Shown here in pieces: positions 36,003 to 45,517 of a stretch of DNA of 64,000 nt. Position numbers and translations under genes: made by a program. The notes beneath the pieces are model-generated. The model ran no database searches, was not told where the DNA came from, and saw only the letters and a program-made list of their open reading frames with translations. This stretch comes from Parasutterella secunda (GTDB lineage: Bacteria > Pseudomonadota > Gammaproteobacteria > Burkholderiales > Burkholderiaceae_F), in assembly GCF_016901835.1 (NCBI RefSeq), contig NZ_JACJKX010000002.1, positions 1-64,000 of the forward strand, in the 5' to 3' direction. Every line of letters begins with the position of its first letter. Position 1 is the stretch's first letter.

Positions 36003-36851
36003 ATGTCAGCTCAAATCATCGACGGCAAAGCAATTGCCAAAGCCATTCGGGAAAAGACCAAAGCTGCGGCCGCTCGTCTGCGCCGTGCTCCGGCTTTAGC
36101 CGTAGTCATGGTCGGAGAAAATCCTGCCAGTGCCGTTTATGTTCGAAACAAAGTTCGGGCCTGCAACGAAGTCGGAATCACCTCGATTGAACACCGCCTG
36201 CCGCAAGATTGCACCGATGAGCGCTTACTTGAAGTCATCAAAGCATTGAACGAAGATGCAACGGTTGACGGTATTCTGGTTCAACTGCCTTTGCCCGAGC
36301 ATATGCATGCAGGCTTAATTCTTGAAACCATTGACCCCAACAAAGACGTGGATGGTTTTCATATTTACAACACGGGCAAACTTGTGACAACCGGAGGGGG
36401 ATTCAAACCCTGTACCCCGGCCGGGATCATTGAACTACTTAAAGCCATTGATTATCCCATTGAAGGCAAGCATGCCGTGATCCTCGGGCGCTCCAACATT
36501 GTCGGTAAACCGTTGGCGATGCTGATGCTGCAGGAAAATGCAACCGTGACCATGACACACAGCCACACACCGAATCTGAAACACTACACATTGGATGCCG
36601 ACATTTTGGTGGCTGCGATCGGTCGGGCCAAATACGTCAAAGCCGATATGGTTAAACCGGGTGCGGTAGTCATTGACGTCGGCACGAATCGGGATGAAAA
36701 CGGAAAATTATGCGGCGACGTTGATACGCAAGCCGTACAGGAAGTGGCCGGCTGGATTACCCCGGTTCCCGGTGGCGTCGGCCCGATGACCATTGCCATG
36801 CTGATGCACAATACTTTGATATCTGCACAGAAACGGCAAAATATTTTCTAA
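36003..36851 (+). CDS. folD: Bifunctional methylene-THF dehydrogenase/methenyl-THF cyclohydrolase
   Basis: FolD interconverts one-carbon folates and feeds formyl-THF to purine synthesis. The 282-residue cytoplasmic protein has the motifs VGENPASAVYVRNK with the catalytic Lys, GILVQLPLP, KDVDGFH, and the NADP-binding GRSNIVGKP. The C-terminal PGGVGPMT block is typical. GAGGA lies upstream of the ATG. It is flanked by terminators on both sides and is probably monocistronic. Confidence 0.96.
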   Translation: MSAQIIDGKAIAKAIREKTKAAAARLRRAPALAVVMVGENPASAVYVRNKVRACNEVGITSIEHRLPQDCTDERLLEVIKALNEDATVDGILVQLPLPEHMHAGLILETIDPNKDVDGFHIYNTGKLVTTGGGFKPCTPAGIIELLKAIDYPIEGKHAVILGRSNIVGKPLAMLMLQENATVTMTHSHTPNLKHYTLDADILVAAIGRAKYVKADMVKPGAVVIDVGTNRDENGKLCGDVDTQAVQEVAGWITPVPGGVGPMTIAMLMHNTLISAQKRQNIF

Positions 36852-36856
36852 GCAAA

Positions 36857-36905
36857 AGAGTGTTGAATGCCGCTCAAACCCAATGAGCGGATCAACACTC
36901 TCCTT
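36857..36905. terminator. Bidirectional terminator between folD and recX
   Basis: A 10-bp outer stem AGAGTGTTGA/TCAACACTCT encloses a 7-bp inner stem CCGCTCA/TGAGCGG. The two genes converge on it. Confidence 0.88.
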
Positions 36906-37414
36906 TAAAACGCATCATCGAAATCATCTGCCTGAACGACTTTTCGGGCGATTTCCATTGAAAAACCTCGAGCCAACAGGTATCGCATCTGTTTGGCTCT
37001 TTCTTTATAGTCCTGCGCAATTTGTCCGAAGCGCTTGGACCATAAGGCTCGAGCCCGTTGTCCTTCGCTTTGGCCTAAATCATCGAGCGCCTGATCAATA
37101 AGTTCGTTCGAGACCCCGCTTGATCGAAGCTCATAGGCCAAGCGAGCGTTACCGTATCGGGCAGCTCGCAGTCTGACGCGAGAACGAGCAAATCGTTCGT
37201 CCGATAAGTACCCTTTTTGCTCAAGCTCATCGAGGACAGTATCTAATTCCTCCTCACTTTGAGATTCCTGCAGGTAGGGGCGTAACTTTTCACGCAGCTC
37301 ACAGCGACTGTATTCCCGCCGTGCCAGGTAACGCACTGCCCGAGTTTTTAAGCTCGGGCCTGCGCGACGGGAGCAGCCACTCCCGTATTTTTCTTCGCTA
37401 TTGTTGATCGGCAT
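36905..37414 (-). CDS. recX: Regulatory protein RecX
   Basis: RecX inhibits RecA by blocking filament growth. The 169-residue helical protein shows three RecX repeats: [19 protein letters not shown] at the start, [18 protein letters not shown] in the middle and the C-terminal [16 protein letters not shown] chose the ATG at 37414, inside the last codons of recA (17-nt overlap); a TTG at 37426 is also in frame. The overlap implies translational coupling to recA. Confidence 0.92.
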   Translation of the reverse strand: MPINNSEEKYGSGCSRRAGPSLKTRAVRYLARREYSRCELREKLRPYLQESQSEEELDTVLDELEQKGYLSDERFARSRVRLRAARYGNARLAYELRSSGVSNELIDQALDDLGQSEGQRARALWSKRFGQIAQDYKERAKQMRYLLARGFSMEIARKVVQADDFDDAF

Positions 37415-38477
37415 GGGCTTCTTCAACCGCTGCGGTCTTGACCAGAGACTTCACGCCCTTAATTTCCCGAATACGATTTTCTACCTCTGTCAAAATTTCC
37501 GGATTGGCCTTGAGGTATTCACGAGCATTATCGCGTCCTTGTCCAATCTTACTGCCTTGATAGCTGTACCAGGCACCGGACTTCTGGATGAGATTGAGGT
37601 CTACGGCCATATCAATCACTTCACCCTCATGCGAGATCCCGTCACCGTAAAGGATGTCAAACTGAGCGGTCTTAAAAGGAGGCGCCACTTTATTTTTTAC
37701 CACCTTCACCTTGGTATCCGAGCCGATCACTTCATCGCCCTTTTTGATAGCACCGACGCGGCGAATATCCAGGCGAACGGAGCTGTAGAACTTTAATGCG
37801 TTACCGCCGGTTGTTGTTTCAGGGCTGCCGTAGCTCACGCCGATCTTCATACGAATTTGGTTAATGAAAACCACGAGCGTGTTGGTACGTTTAATCGATG
37901 AAGTCAGTTTTCGTAAAGCCTGACTCATCAAACGAGCCTGCAGTCCGGGCAATGCCTCACCCATCTCACCTTCAATTTCAGCCTGCGGAGTCAGTGCAGC
38001 GACCGAGTCAATCACCACCATATCAACAGAACCGGAACGAACCAGGGCATCACAAATTTCCAAAGCCTGCTCACCGGTATCCGGCTGAGAGATCAACAGA
38101 TCTTTGAGGTTAACGCCCAATCGTTGCGCATATTGAATATCCAAGGCGTGTTCAGCGTCAATGTACGCACAGGTGCCGCCTGTTTTTTGCATTTGCGCCA
38201 CCACGTGAAGCGCAAGAGTGGTTTTACCGGACGATTCCGGTCCGTAGATTTCAATGATGCGTCCGCGAGGCAGACCACCCACACCGAGAGCGATATCCAA
38301 GCCGAGTGAACCCGTTGAGATCACGTCAATATCTTCACTCATGCCCTTATCGCCCATGCGCATAATGGAACCCTTACCGAATTGCTTTTCGATTTGAGCC
38401 AGGGCGGCACTCAGAGCCTTTTTTCGTTCTTCACCTTCAACGCGTTCGACCCGCGGTAACGTTTTCTTTTCTGCCAT
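37398..38477 (-). CDS. recA: Recombinase A
   Basis: RecA forms ATP-dependent filaments on single-stranded DNA for recombination and triggers LexA cleavage. The 359-residue protein has Walker [10 protein letters not shown], Walker [10 protein letters not shown], the L1/L2 DNA-binding loops with the MSQALRKL and [10 protein letters not shown] blocks, and an acidic-poor C-terminus. The ATG at 38477 has AAAGGA upstream. There is no intein. I found no clear LexA box of the CTG-N10-CAG type in the upstream 100 bases, although degenerate sites cannot be excluded by eye. Confidence 0.98.
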   Translation of the reverse strand: MAEKKTLPRVERVEGEERKKALSAALAQIEKQFGKGSIMRMGDKGMSEDIDVISTGSLGLDIALGVGGLPRGRIIEIYGPESSGKTTLALHVVAQMQKTGGTCAYIDAEHALDIQYAQRLGVNLKDLLISQPDTGEQALEICDALVRSGSVDMVVIDSVAALTPQAEIEGEMGEALPGLQARLMSQALRKLTSSIKRTNTLVVFINQIRMKIGVSYGSPETTTGGNALKFYSSVRLDIRRVGAIKKGDEVIGSDTKVKVVKNKVAPPFKTAQFDILYGDGISHEGEVIDMAVDLNLIQKSGAWYSYQGSKIGQGRDNAREYLKANPEILTEVENRIREIKGVKSLVKTAAVEEAHADQQ

Positions 38478-38845
38478 TTTTATTCCTTTAACAGTTATCG
38501 TGTGCCCCAACTCTTGTTCGTTTTGACTAATATATTTTTTAATAATTTAAAAAAAAAATATCAATCAAGATCAAACTCCCATCATTCGGGCGATTTATTT
38601 TCTTCATAGGTCAAATTATTAACAATAAAAGATCATTTGTCGAGACTTTATTTTGTTAAATTTGTTATCGTTTACCCTAACTTTCATATCAATCAATGAT
38701 CTATATCAAGATTCCAAAATTTTATCCGTTTTTCATGTTTTTCACTTTTTTCTCCAAAATTATTTGACAAACCGATTTTAATGAGGCATCATTTCGCACT
38801 CGGTTGGACACGTTACCTGTGGGCTTGTCCCGCTCGTTAATCTAC
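38478..38845. other. AT-rich intergenic region between recA and the tRNA-Lys cluster
   Basis: This 368-bp non-coding stretch is strongly A/T-rich and holds the recA promoter region (right to left) and the tRNA-Lys promoter (left to right). TATCAATCAA occurs twice in direct orientation (38559-38568 and 38687-38696), each followed within a few bases by GATC. I see no reading frame worth calling and no small RNA with a terminator. Confidence 0.6.
38764..38792 (+). promoter_or_regulatory. Promoter of the tRNA-Lys cluster
   Basis: Consensus TTGACA (38764-38769), a 17-nt spacer and CATCAT (38787-38792) lie about 53 nt upstream of the first mature tRNA. Confidence 0.65.
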
Positions 38846-38921
38846 GGGTCGTTAGCTCAGTCGGTAGAGCAGCGGACTTTTAATCCGTTGGTCGAGAGTT
38901 CGAGTCTCTCACGACCCACCA
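38846..38921 (+). tRNA. tRNA-Lys (TTT)
   Basis: The 76-nt cloverleaf has an encoded CCA and anticodon loop CTTTTAA, giving anticodon TTT. It is first of three tandem Lys tRNAs. Confidence 0.96.
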
Positions 38922-38944
38922 CCACCGAAAATTGTTGAAGGTTT

Positions 38945-39020
38945 GGGAGCGTAGCTCAGTTGGTAGAGCAGCGGACTCTTAATCCGTCGGTCCAGAGTTC
39001 GAGTCTCTGCGCTCCCACCA
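38945..39020 (+). tRNA. tRNA-Lys (CTT), copy 1
   Basis: The 76-nt cloverleaf has an encoded CCA and anticodon loop CTCTTAA, giving anticodon CTT. It is identical to the copy at 39046-39121. Confidence 0.95.
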
Positions 39021-39045
39021 AACCTCACAACCGTTGATTGGCATT

Positions 39046-39121
39046 GGGAGCGTAGCTCAGTTGGTAGAGCAGCGGACTCTTAATCCGTCGGTCCAGAGTT
39101 CGAGTCTCTGCGCTCCCACCA
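39046..39121 (+). tRNA. tRNA-Lys (CTT), copy 2
   Basis: Identical to the preceding tRNA-Lys (CTT), with a 25-nt spacer between them; a recent tandem duplication. Confidence 0.95.
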
Positions 39122-39280
39122 TCGCCAAAATCCTCTTCCTTTTCTTTGTTGACTTCCTATCTTTGCTTCTTTGTAACGACTTGAAATTTTTTAGTCGAAG
39201 AAGGCATTTTTTCGTCCAAAAATAAGCGCTTACCTTTAAAATATTTTCCTTGTTTGAATTTATCTGAGTGGCTTTTCAAT

Positions 39281-39781
39281 ATGATTCTTTTGCCTTCGCC
39301 CGATGATACGGATCGATTGGGACAACTGTTGGCGCAATGCCTGACTAAATTTCGCCCAAATGTTGTTCTTCAGGGCTTTAACATTCGATTGGAAGGCAAT
39401 TTGGGTGCTGGCAAAACCAGTCTCACCCGCGCCACGCTTCGTGCACTCGGTGTCACCGGCAGAATCAAAAGCCCGACTTTCACACTTTTGGAAACTTATC
39501 CGATCGATTCTGAAATTGAAGTGTTTCACTTTGATTTCTATCGTTTCGAAACACCTGAAGAATTTTTGGATGCGGGTTTTCGCGATAACTTCGGCCCGGG
39601 TCACATCACGTTTTGCGAATGGAGCGAAAAGGCCGGCGAATGCTTGCCGCCCGCCGATCTGACGATTGAATTAGAACCCCACGATGACGGTCGGTCTGTT
39701 CAACTATCTGCCTCATCTGACTTAGGTGTAAACGTTTTAAGCGAATTGAAAAAACAATGGCCCTCTCCCGTAGAACTTTAA
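39281..39781 (+). CDS. tsaE: tRNA t6A ADP/ATP-binding protein TsaE
   Basis: TsaE is the ATPase of the TsaBDE complex that makes t6A37 on ANN-decoding tRNAs. The 166 residues include Walker A EGNLGAGKTSLTR, SPTFTLLE, HFDFYRFE and the downstream FCEWSEK block, all family features. I chose the ATG at 39281, which gives the usual short N-terminus; TTG at 39254 would add nine residues. The 3' end overlaps amiC by 25 nt. The partner tsaC is also in this window, at 45517. Confidence 0.93.
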   Translation: MILLPSPDDTDRLGQLLAQCLTKFRPNVVLQGFNIRLEGNLGAGKTSLTRATLRALGVTGRIKSPTFTLLETYPIDSEIEVFHFDFYRFETPEEFLDAGFRDNFGPGHITFCEWSEKAGECLPPADLTIELEPHDDGRSVQLSASSDLGVNVLSELKKQWPSPVEL

Positions 39782-41127
39782 TTAAAACCACGACAGGAAC
39801 ACTGGCTCTGTCACTTTTGCCTGTACGTGCGACTCAAGCCGCGCAAATGGTGGATGTGCGTATGTGGCCGGCCGAGGAATATACCCGCGTAACGCTCGAA
39901 CATGATGAGCCGATTAAATTTAAATATTTCCTCGTTCGCTCACCCATGCCCTATCGCTTGGTGGTTGATATCGAGGGGCTGACACTGACGGCCAAACTAC
40001 AGAAAATGATTTCCGATGTCTCACCTAATGACCCTTATATTCAGGCGGTGAGAATCGGTCAGTACACACCGAGCGTTGTTCGCCTGGTCATGGATCTTAA
40101 AAACGAGGTCCGACCGGAAGTGTTTTCTTTAAAACCGATAGCCAATTACAAGTACCGTCTCATTTTCGATATTTACCCCGTCGACAAAGACCCCATTGCA
40201 GGCGTGATCGCCGGTCTCAATGACAAGTCGAAAAAATCAGATCCGGTGGGAGACTTATTAGCGAAAAATCGTTCCCAGTCCTCAAAGTCGACAAGCAGCG
40301 CAGCTCAAAATAAACCCGCTCAATCAACGGGCCAACAGGCCGTTTCGCCTCAGAAAACCACTCCTCAGAAGTCTCAGCCGACACAGACTAAAAAGCCGGC
40401 TCAAACCAAACCTGCGTCCAAACCCAAGCGTGACATTATTGTCGTGGTGGACGCCGGTCACGGCGGTGAAGACCCCGGAGCAGTGGGTAAAAGAAAAACG
40501 TACGAAAAGCACATCACTTTGTCGATTGCCAAACGACTGGAACGGTTGATCAAAAAGGAAAAGGGCATGAAAGTTGTCATGACCCGCACGTCCGACCACT
40601 TTGTCAGTTTGAGTCAGCGGGTGATGATTGCTCAAAAAGCGAAAGCCCACCTTTTTGTGAGTATTCACGCTGATGCTTGGACGAAACCCTCTGCCAAGGG
40701 CGCCTCGGTTTACGCATTGGCCGAACGCGGCGCGACGAGCTCTGCTGCCATGTGGTTGGCTAAAAACCAAAATGAAGCCGACTTGATCGGCGGGGCCAAC
40801 TTCAAAGAAGTGGATAAAAGACTGCAATCTGTTTTAGTCGATATGACGACCTCATGGAAGATCAACTACAGCCTTGAATTGGGTCACAGTGTGCTGCAGT
40901 ATCTGGGCAAAATCAATACCTTGCATCGCAGACAGGTTGAGCAGGCGGGCTTTTTAGTCCTTAAAACGCCGGGAGTCCCCTCCATTCTTGTTGAAACCGC
41001 CTTCATCAGCAATCCGCAAGAAGAGCGCAAACTGAAAACCGCTGCCTATCAGCAAAATGTTGCGGAGGCTATTTTAAAAGGCATAAAAGCTCAGGTTAAG
41101 AAAAATGACTCTATCATGCAGGGCTGA
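39757..41127 (+). CDS. amiC: N-acetylmuramoyl-L-alanine amidase AmiC-like (AMIN + Amidase_3)
   Basis: This periplasmic zinc amidase splits septal peptidoglycan for daughter-cell separation. The 456 residues begin with a Tat signal (SRRTLIK, hydrophobic core and ATQAA cleavage region near residue 30). An AMIN localisation domain follows (about 33-140), then a Lys/Pro/Gln/Thr/Ser-rich linker (about 165-225). The Amidase_3 domain has VDAGHGGEDPGA, the FVSIHAD zinc His and SILVETAFISN with the catalytic Glu. The start lies inside the end of tsaE, the arrangement usual in Burkholderiales. Confidence 0.94.
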   Translation: MALSRRTLIKTTTGTLALSLLPVRATQAAQMVDVRMWPAEEYTRVTLEHDEPIKFKYFLVRSPMPYRLVVDIEGLTLTAKLQKMISDVSPNDPYIQAVRIGQYTPSVVRLVMDLKNEVRPEVFSLKPIANYKYRLIFDIYPVDKDPIAGVIAGLNDKSKKSDPVGDLLAKNRSQSSKSTSSAAQNKPAQSTGQQAVSPQKTTPQKSQPTQTKKPAQTKPASKPKRDIIVVVDAGHGGEDPGAVGKRKTYEKHITLSIAKRLERLIKKEKGMKVVMTRTSDHFVSLSQRVMIAQKAKAHLFVSIHADAWTKPSAKGASVYALAERGATSSAAMWLAKNQNEADLIGGANFKEVDKRLQSVLVDMTTSWKINYSLELGHSVLQYLGKINTLHRRQVEQAGFLVLKTPGVPSILVETAFISNPQEERKLKTAAYQQNVAEAILKGIKAQVKKNDSIMQG

Positions 41128-41224
41128 TCGGAAAAGTTTTGCAACGTTGTTTTGTTAACAATTTAAAGCTTAACCGCTAAAATTACCTAATCGTATTGAT
41201 TTTTAACTCTAGGACATCGCAATC

Positions 41225-42289
41225 ATGGCTATTGTCTCTCTACGTCAATTACTGGATCACGCTGCTGAAAACGGTTACGGCGTTCCGGCTTTCAACGTCA
41301 ACAACATGGAACAGGTTCAGGCCATCATGACGGCCGCCCAGGAAGTAGGCGCCCCCGTCATCATGCAGGCTTCGGCCGGTGCCCGTCGCTATACGGGTGA
41401 ACTTTTCCTGAAGAACCTCATTCAGGCGGCTGTTGAAACCTATCCGGATGTCCCGGTCTGTATGCATCAGGACCACGGCCAAAACCCGGCCGTCTGTCAA
41501 GGCGCTATTCGCATGGGCTTTTCTTCAGTCATGATGGACGGTTCACTGCAAGCCGACGGCAAAACCATTGCCAGCTACGACTACAACGTCAATGTGACGC
41601 GTCAGGTCGTTGAAATGGCTCACTGCATCGGCGTAAGCGTGGAAGGCGAATTGGGTTGCTTGGGCTCTTTGGAAACGATGAAGGGCGACAAAGAAGACGG
41701 TCACGGGACGGACGCCAAGATGACTCGTGATCAATTGCTCACGGATCCCGATCAGGCAGCCGATTTTGTCGAAAAGACCCAATTGGACGCTCTGGCCATT
41801 GCGATCGGTACGAGCCACGGCGCCTACAAATTCACGCGTAAGCCCACCGGCGACATTCTGTCCATTGACCGCGTCAAAGAAATTCACCGCCGTCTGCCCA
41901 ACACCCATTTGGTGATGCACGGCTCGTCCTCTGTTCCCCAGGAATATCTGGCTGAAATCAGAGAGTTCGGCGGCCAATTCCGTGAAACTTATGGTGTTCC
42001 GGTTGAAGAAATTCAGGAAGCCATCAAGCACGGCGTGCGCAAGGTCAATATTGACACGGACATCCGTTTAGCAATGACTGCAGCCGTTCGTCGCTTCCTG
42101 GTCGAAAATCCGACGAAGTTTGACCCCCGCGAATACCTCAAGGCTGCACGCCAAGCTGCTTATGAGCTTTGCAAGAAGCGTTACCTTGAATTCGGTTGCG
42201 AAGGTCAAGGTGCCCGCATCAAGCCGATTGATTTGTTCTCGATGGCTAAGCGCTATGCCAACGGCGAATTAAAGCAAAACGTCATCTAA
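41225..42289 (+). CDS. fba: Fructose-bisphosphate aldolase, class II
   Basis: The enzyme is a zinc-dependent aldolase of glycolysis and gluconeogenesis. The 354-residue protein has the metal-binding HQDHGQN block, the EGELGCLGS region, a GTSHGAYKF His ligand, HGSSSVP and the [11 protein letters not shown] substrate loop. The type with an EDGHGTD insertion is common in proteobacteria and photosynthetic organisms. It works opposite fbp (56370) in gluconeogenesis. Confidence 0.97.
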   Translation: MAIVSLRQLLDHAAENGYGVPAFNVNNMEQVQAIMTAAQEVGAPVIMQASAGARRYTGELFLKNLIQAAVETYPDVPVCMHQDHGQNPAVCQGAIRMGFSSVMMDGSLQADGKTIASYDYNVNVTRQVVEMAHCIGVSVEGELGCLGSLETMKGDKEDGHGTDAKMTRDQLLTDPDQAADFVEKTQLDALAIAIGTSHGAYKFTRKPTGDILSIDRVKEIHRRLPNTHLVMHGSSSVPQEYLAEIREFGGQFRETYGVPVEEIQEAIKHGVRKVNIDTDIRLAMTAAVRRFLVENPTKFDPREYLKAARQAAYELCKKRYLEFGCEGQGARIKPIDLFSMAKRYANGELKQNVI

Positions 42290-42306
42290 CTGTTTTTGAC
42301 CGATAA

Positions 42307-42330
42307 AAGAGGGGGAAACTTCCCCCTCTT
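42307..42330 (+). terminator. Hairpin after fba
   Basis: AAGAGGGGG pairs with CCCCCTCTT around a 6-nt loop. The U-tract is weak (only TTATT), so termination may be partial and allow read-through into dgkA. Confidence 0.6.
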
Positions 42331-42348
42331 ATTGACTGCAAATATCAA

Positions 42349-42738
42349 ATGTCTGACGCAAAAGATCTCAAAGGTAAAACCGGGGTTAAACGCCTCACCA
42401 ATGCATTTTTTTACTCTAAAGACGGTTTTGCCGCAGCGTATCAATCGGAAGAGGCATTCAGACAGGAATTCTGGCTTTTAGTGGTCGGTTCGATCATTGC
42501 CTTTGTCTTACCAGTTACTCTGCTACAGACGGTGGCTCTTATTGCTGTTTTGCTGCTATTGCTGATTGTGGAAATCCTTAATTCTGCCATTGAAGCGGCC
42601 ATTGATCGGATCGGCACTGAGATTCATCCCTTATCCAAACGTGCCAAAGACATGGGCAGCTGCGCAGTACTGTTTGCCTGTTTCCTGGCAGCCATTGTCT
42701 GGATTGCTGTTGTTGTCGATTGTTTTTTCCTGAATTGA
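42349..42738 (+). CDS. dgkA: Diacylglycerol kinase
   Basis: This small inner-membrane enzyme phosphorylates diacylglycerol to phosphatidic acid, recycling lipid from envelope glycan synthesis. The 129 residues have three membrane helices and the catalytic signature [16 protein letters not shown], with the preceding EEAFRQE amphipathic helix. The ribosome-binding site is weak. It is between fba and purC and may be expressed by read-through from fba. Confidence 0.94.
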   Translation: MSDAKDLKGKTGVKRLTNAFFYSKDGFAAAYQSEEAFRQEFWLLVVGSIIAFVLPVTLLQTVALIAVLLLLLIVEILNSAIEAAIDRIGTEIHPLSKRAKDMGSCAVLFACFLAAIVWIAVVVDCFFLN

Positions 42739-42868
42739 CGAGCTTGTTGTTTTTCCGTTAAGACGAATCTGCTCAAAAACACTCGCAGCGACGTCAAAAA
42801 CCGCTAGAATGTATCCGTTAAGCAGTTGGCAGTGGGCCAACCCATTTTTCAAACGGAATCAAACGATC

Positions 42869-43756
42869 ATGCCCATTCTTGATACTTCTTTGCACTCCTT
42901 AAAGCGCATCTATCGCGGCAAAGTCCGCGACAGCTATGAGCTCGACGATGACAAATTGCTGATCATCGCAACGGACCGCATCTCCGCATTTGACGTGATT
43001 CTTGACGATCCCATTCCTTACAAAGGTATGGTTTTGCAGGCACTCACGGATTTTTGGTTTGATAAGCTCAAAGGCATTGTGCCGAATCACTTAACGGGCA
43101 TTGATCCCACTACGGTCGTTGCCGAGGATGAAGTCGAACAAGTCAAGGGCCGTTCTGTAGTTGCCATGAAGCTCAAACCCATTCCTATTGAATGCGTCGT
43201 TCGCGGCTACATCATCGGCGGCGGTTGGAAAGACTATCAGGCGACCGGTAAAGTCTGTGGTATTGAGTTACCCGCCGGTCTCAAGCAAGCTCAGAAACTT
43301 CCCGAACCGATTTTCACGCCGGCAGCCAAGATGGAAGTGGGCACGCACGATGAAAATATCTCCTTTGAACAAGCCGTTGAATTGGTCGGTGAAAAGATTG
43401 CCAACCAAATTCGCGATTACTCGATTGAACTGTATACGCGTGCAGCCGAGTATGCCCTCACCAAAGGTATCATCATTGCGGATACAAAGTTTGAATTCGG
43501 TCTGGATAAGGACGGTACGGTGCGCCTGATGGACGAAGTCCTCACACCTGACTCTTCCCGATTCTGGCCTGCCGATCAATATCGTGAAGGCATTTCGCCG
43601 CCTTCCTTTGATAAGCAGTTTGTTCGCGATTGGCTCGAGACGCAAACGTGGGATAAAACCCCTCCGGCTCCCCGGGCTCCTGAAGAGATTTTGGAAAAAA
43701 CCTCCCAGAAGTACCGTGAAGCGCTTCGCCGACTCGCCGGTCGTGATGTGGCTTAA
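42869..43756 (+). CDS. purC: SAICAR synthase
   Basis: PurC joins CAIR and aspartate with ATP in purine synthesis. The 295 residues carry [31 protein letters not shown], and the C-terminal [12 protein letters not shown] motif of the long proteobacterial/yeast-like form. I chose the ATG at 42869, which starts the family N-terminus; an upstream in-frame ATG at 42809 lacks support. A small hairpin (about 42825-42840) sits in the leader. First of a purC-purE-purK run. Confidence 0.95.
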   Translation: MPILDTSLHSLKRIYRGKVRDSYELDDDKLLIIATDRISAFDVILDDPIPYKGMVLQALTDFWFDKLKGIVPNHLTGIDPTTVVAEDEVEQVKGRSVVAMKLKPIPIECVVRGYIIGGGWKDYQATGKVCGIELPAGLKQAQKLPEPIFTPAAKMEVGTHDENISFEQAVELVGEKIANQIRDYSIELYTRAAEYALTKGIIIADTKFEFGLDKDGTVRLMDEVLTPDSSRFWPADQYREGISPPSFDKQFVRDWLETQTWDKTPPAPRAPEEILEKTSQKYREALRRLAGRDVA

Positions 43757-43780
43757 AAAGGTCGCTTAAATGTATCCGAT

Positions 43781-43822
43781 GGCGCGGAAGAGTCCTTTCT
43801 TTCCGCGCCCTTCTTCTTTTTT
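43781..43822 (+). terminator. Hairpin plus T-rich tract between purC and purE
   Basis: A perfect 9-bp stem GGCGCGGAA/TTCCGCGCC (43781-43789 with 43801-43809) is followed by CTTCTTCTTTTTT. It could partly terminate transcription within the purine operon, lowering purE-purK relative to purC, or be a full terminator with a promoter downstream. Confidence 0.65.
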
Positions 43823-43838
43823 AATAGGTAATCTGACT

Positions 43839-44333
43839 ATGCAAAACAATCCTGTTGTCGGTGTTGTCATGGGGTCAAATTCTGACTGGGACATCATGAA
43901 AAATGCTTGCGATATTCTTCAGCAATTTGAAGTCCCGTTTGAAGCCAAGGTGGTTTCCGCTCACCGCATGCCGGATGAAATGTTCCGTTACGCCGAAACG
44001 GCCCAAGAGCGCGGTCTCAAAGTCATTATTGCCGGTGCGGGCGGCGCTGCTCACTTACCCGGCATGCTCGCCGCCAAGACTGTTGTCCCGGTTTTAGGCG
44101 TACCGATTCCCTCACGCTATCTTCGTGGTGAAGATTCTCTGCTGTCGATTGTTCAAATGCCCAAAGGCGTTCCCGTTGCTACCTTTGCTATCGGTGAGGC
44201 CGGTGCAGGCAACGCCGCACTTTTTGCCATCGAAATGTTGGCAAGCGCAGGCTGCCCTGAAATGCAGAAAAAGATTGCCGAATTCCGCAAAGCTCAGAAC
44301 GAAAAAGCCCGCAACATGATTTTGCCCCTTTAA
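43839..44333 (+). CDS. purE: N5-carboxyaminoimidazole ribonucleotide mutase
   Basis: PurE (class I) converts N5-CAIR to CAIR, working with PurK directly downstream. The 164 residues include [18 protein letters not shown] and [12 protein letters not shown], the class I active-site blocks. I chose the ATG at 43839 with AGGTAA upstream; an earlier in-frame ATG at 43770 would run through the intergenic hairpin. Confidence 0.95.
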   Translation: MQNNPVVGVVMGSNSDWDIMKNACDILQQFEVPFEAKVVSAHRMPDEMFRYAETAQERGLKVIIAGAGGAAHLPGMLAAKTVVPVLGVPIPSRYLRGEDSLLSIVQMPKGVPVATFAIGEAGAGNAALFAIEMLASAGCPEMQKKIAEFRKAQNEKARNMILPL

Positions 44334-44350
44334 TAAACGGACACATCACG

Positions 44351-45517
44351 ATGCAGAAAAAATTTCCCTTAAATCCCGGAGAAGCGCTCGGCATGATGGG
44401 CGGTGGCCAACTGGGTCGAATGTTTGCCATCGAAGCTGCTTACATGGGTTATCACGTCACGGTATTGGAGCCCGGTGAGTTGCCGCCTGCCGCTGAAGTT
44501 TCACTTCATCATATCGCCCGTCCCTACTTGAGTGAAGAAGGGCTTGATGCATTGGCCGCCGACACCGCTGCCGTCAGCACTGAATTTGAAAACGTCCCGG
44601 CACAAGCCTTGGATCGCTTGGCCCAAAACGTTTTTGTTGCTCCTCCCGGATCGGCTGTCGCAGTCGCACAGGACCGCAACAGTGAAAAGCATTTCATTGA
44701 GAGCGTAGCCCACGTTCCTGTGGCACCTCACTGCCGCATCAGTGCTCAATCGGATATTGAAGCGGTAGAGGATTCACTTTTTCCTGCCATTTTAAAAACA
44801 GCCCGCCTGGGCTATGACGGCAAGGGACAAGTCCTCGTTGACTCCCGCCAAGATCTCACACGTGCCTTTGAAAGCCTTCACAAGGTTGGCTGTATTCTCG
44901 AGAAACGATTAAAGCTTTTTAAAGAAGTCTCAGTCATTGTGGCTCGTTCGGTCAACGGACAAACCGCCACTTTCCCGGTGTGCGAAAACAAACATCGAAA
45001 CGGTATTTTGGCCGTTACCGTGATGCCTGCGCGTGTGAGTGAAGCCATTTCCATGCAGGCTCGCCGCTACGCCACACAAATCGTCGACGCTCTGCACTAT
45101 GTAGGGGTACTTTGTGTGGAATTCTTTGTCCTTGAGGACGGCAGCCTCGTTGCCAATGAAATGGCTCCCCGTCCGCACAATTCCGGACACGCCACGATTG
45201 ATGCTTGCTGGAGCAATCAATTTGAACAGCAACTTCGATGCATGACCGGCCAACCACTGGCCGATACCACTCAACACAGCCCTGCAGTGATGTTGAATTT
45301 GCTGGGAGACATTTGGTTTGACGGCGACAAGCCCAAACAACCTCAGTGGTCTGCCGTTTTGGCGATTCCCGGTGTGAAGCTGCACCTCTATGGCAAAGCC
45401 CAAGCCCGCCACGCCCGTAAAATGGGACATGTGACCTGCCTCGGACACACGATCGAAGAAGCTCTTGATCGGGCGAAAAAAGTTGCCAAAATTTTGAATT
45501 TACCGGAGCCGCAATAA
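44351..45517 (+). CDS. purK: N5-carboxyaminoimidazole ribonucleotide synthase
   Basis: PurK is an ATP-grasp enzyme making N5-CAIR from AIR, bicarbonate and ATP. The 388 residues show MMGGGQLGRM at the N-terminus, the TEFENVP block, ILKTARLGYDGKGQ of the ATP-grasp fold and NEMAPRPHNSGHATID near the metal site. It is 17 nt behind purE. Its TAA overlaps the tsaC ATG by one base (TAATG). Confidence 0.95.
   Translation: MQKKFPLNPGEALGMMGGGQLGRMFAIEAAYMGYHVTVLEPGELPPAAEVSLHHIARPYLSEEGLDALAADTAAVSTEFENVPAQALDRLAQNVFVAPPGSAVAVAQDRNSEKHFIESVAHVPVAPHCRISAQSDIEAVEDSLFPAILKTARLGYDGKGQVLVDSRQDLTRAFESLHKVGCILEKRLKLFKEVSVIVARSVNGQTATFPVCENKHRNGILAVTVMPARVSEAISMQARRYATQIVDALHYVGVLCVEFFVLEDGSLVANEMAPRPHNSGHATIDACWSNQFEQQLRCMTGQPLADTTQHSPAVMLNLLGDIWFDGDKPKQPQWSAVLAIPGVKLHLYGKAQARHARKMGHVTCLGHTIEEALDRAKKVAKILNLPEPQ

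Noticed and set aside
38478-38600. LexA (SOS) box upstream of recA
   Set aside because: No CTG-N10-CAG palindrome of convincing quality was found by eye, so no site is called.
38846-39121. Regularly spaced repeats resembling a CRISPR array
   Set aside because: The repeats are whole tRNA-Lys genes with cloverleaf structure and CCA ends.
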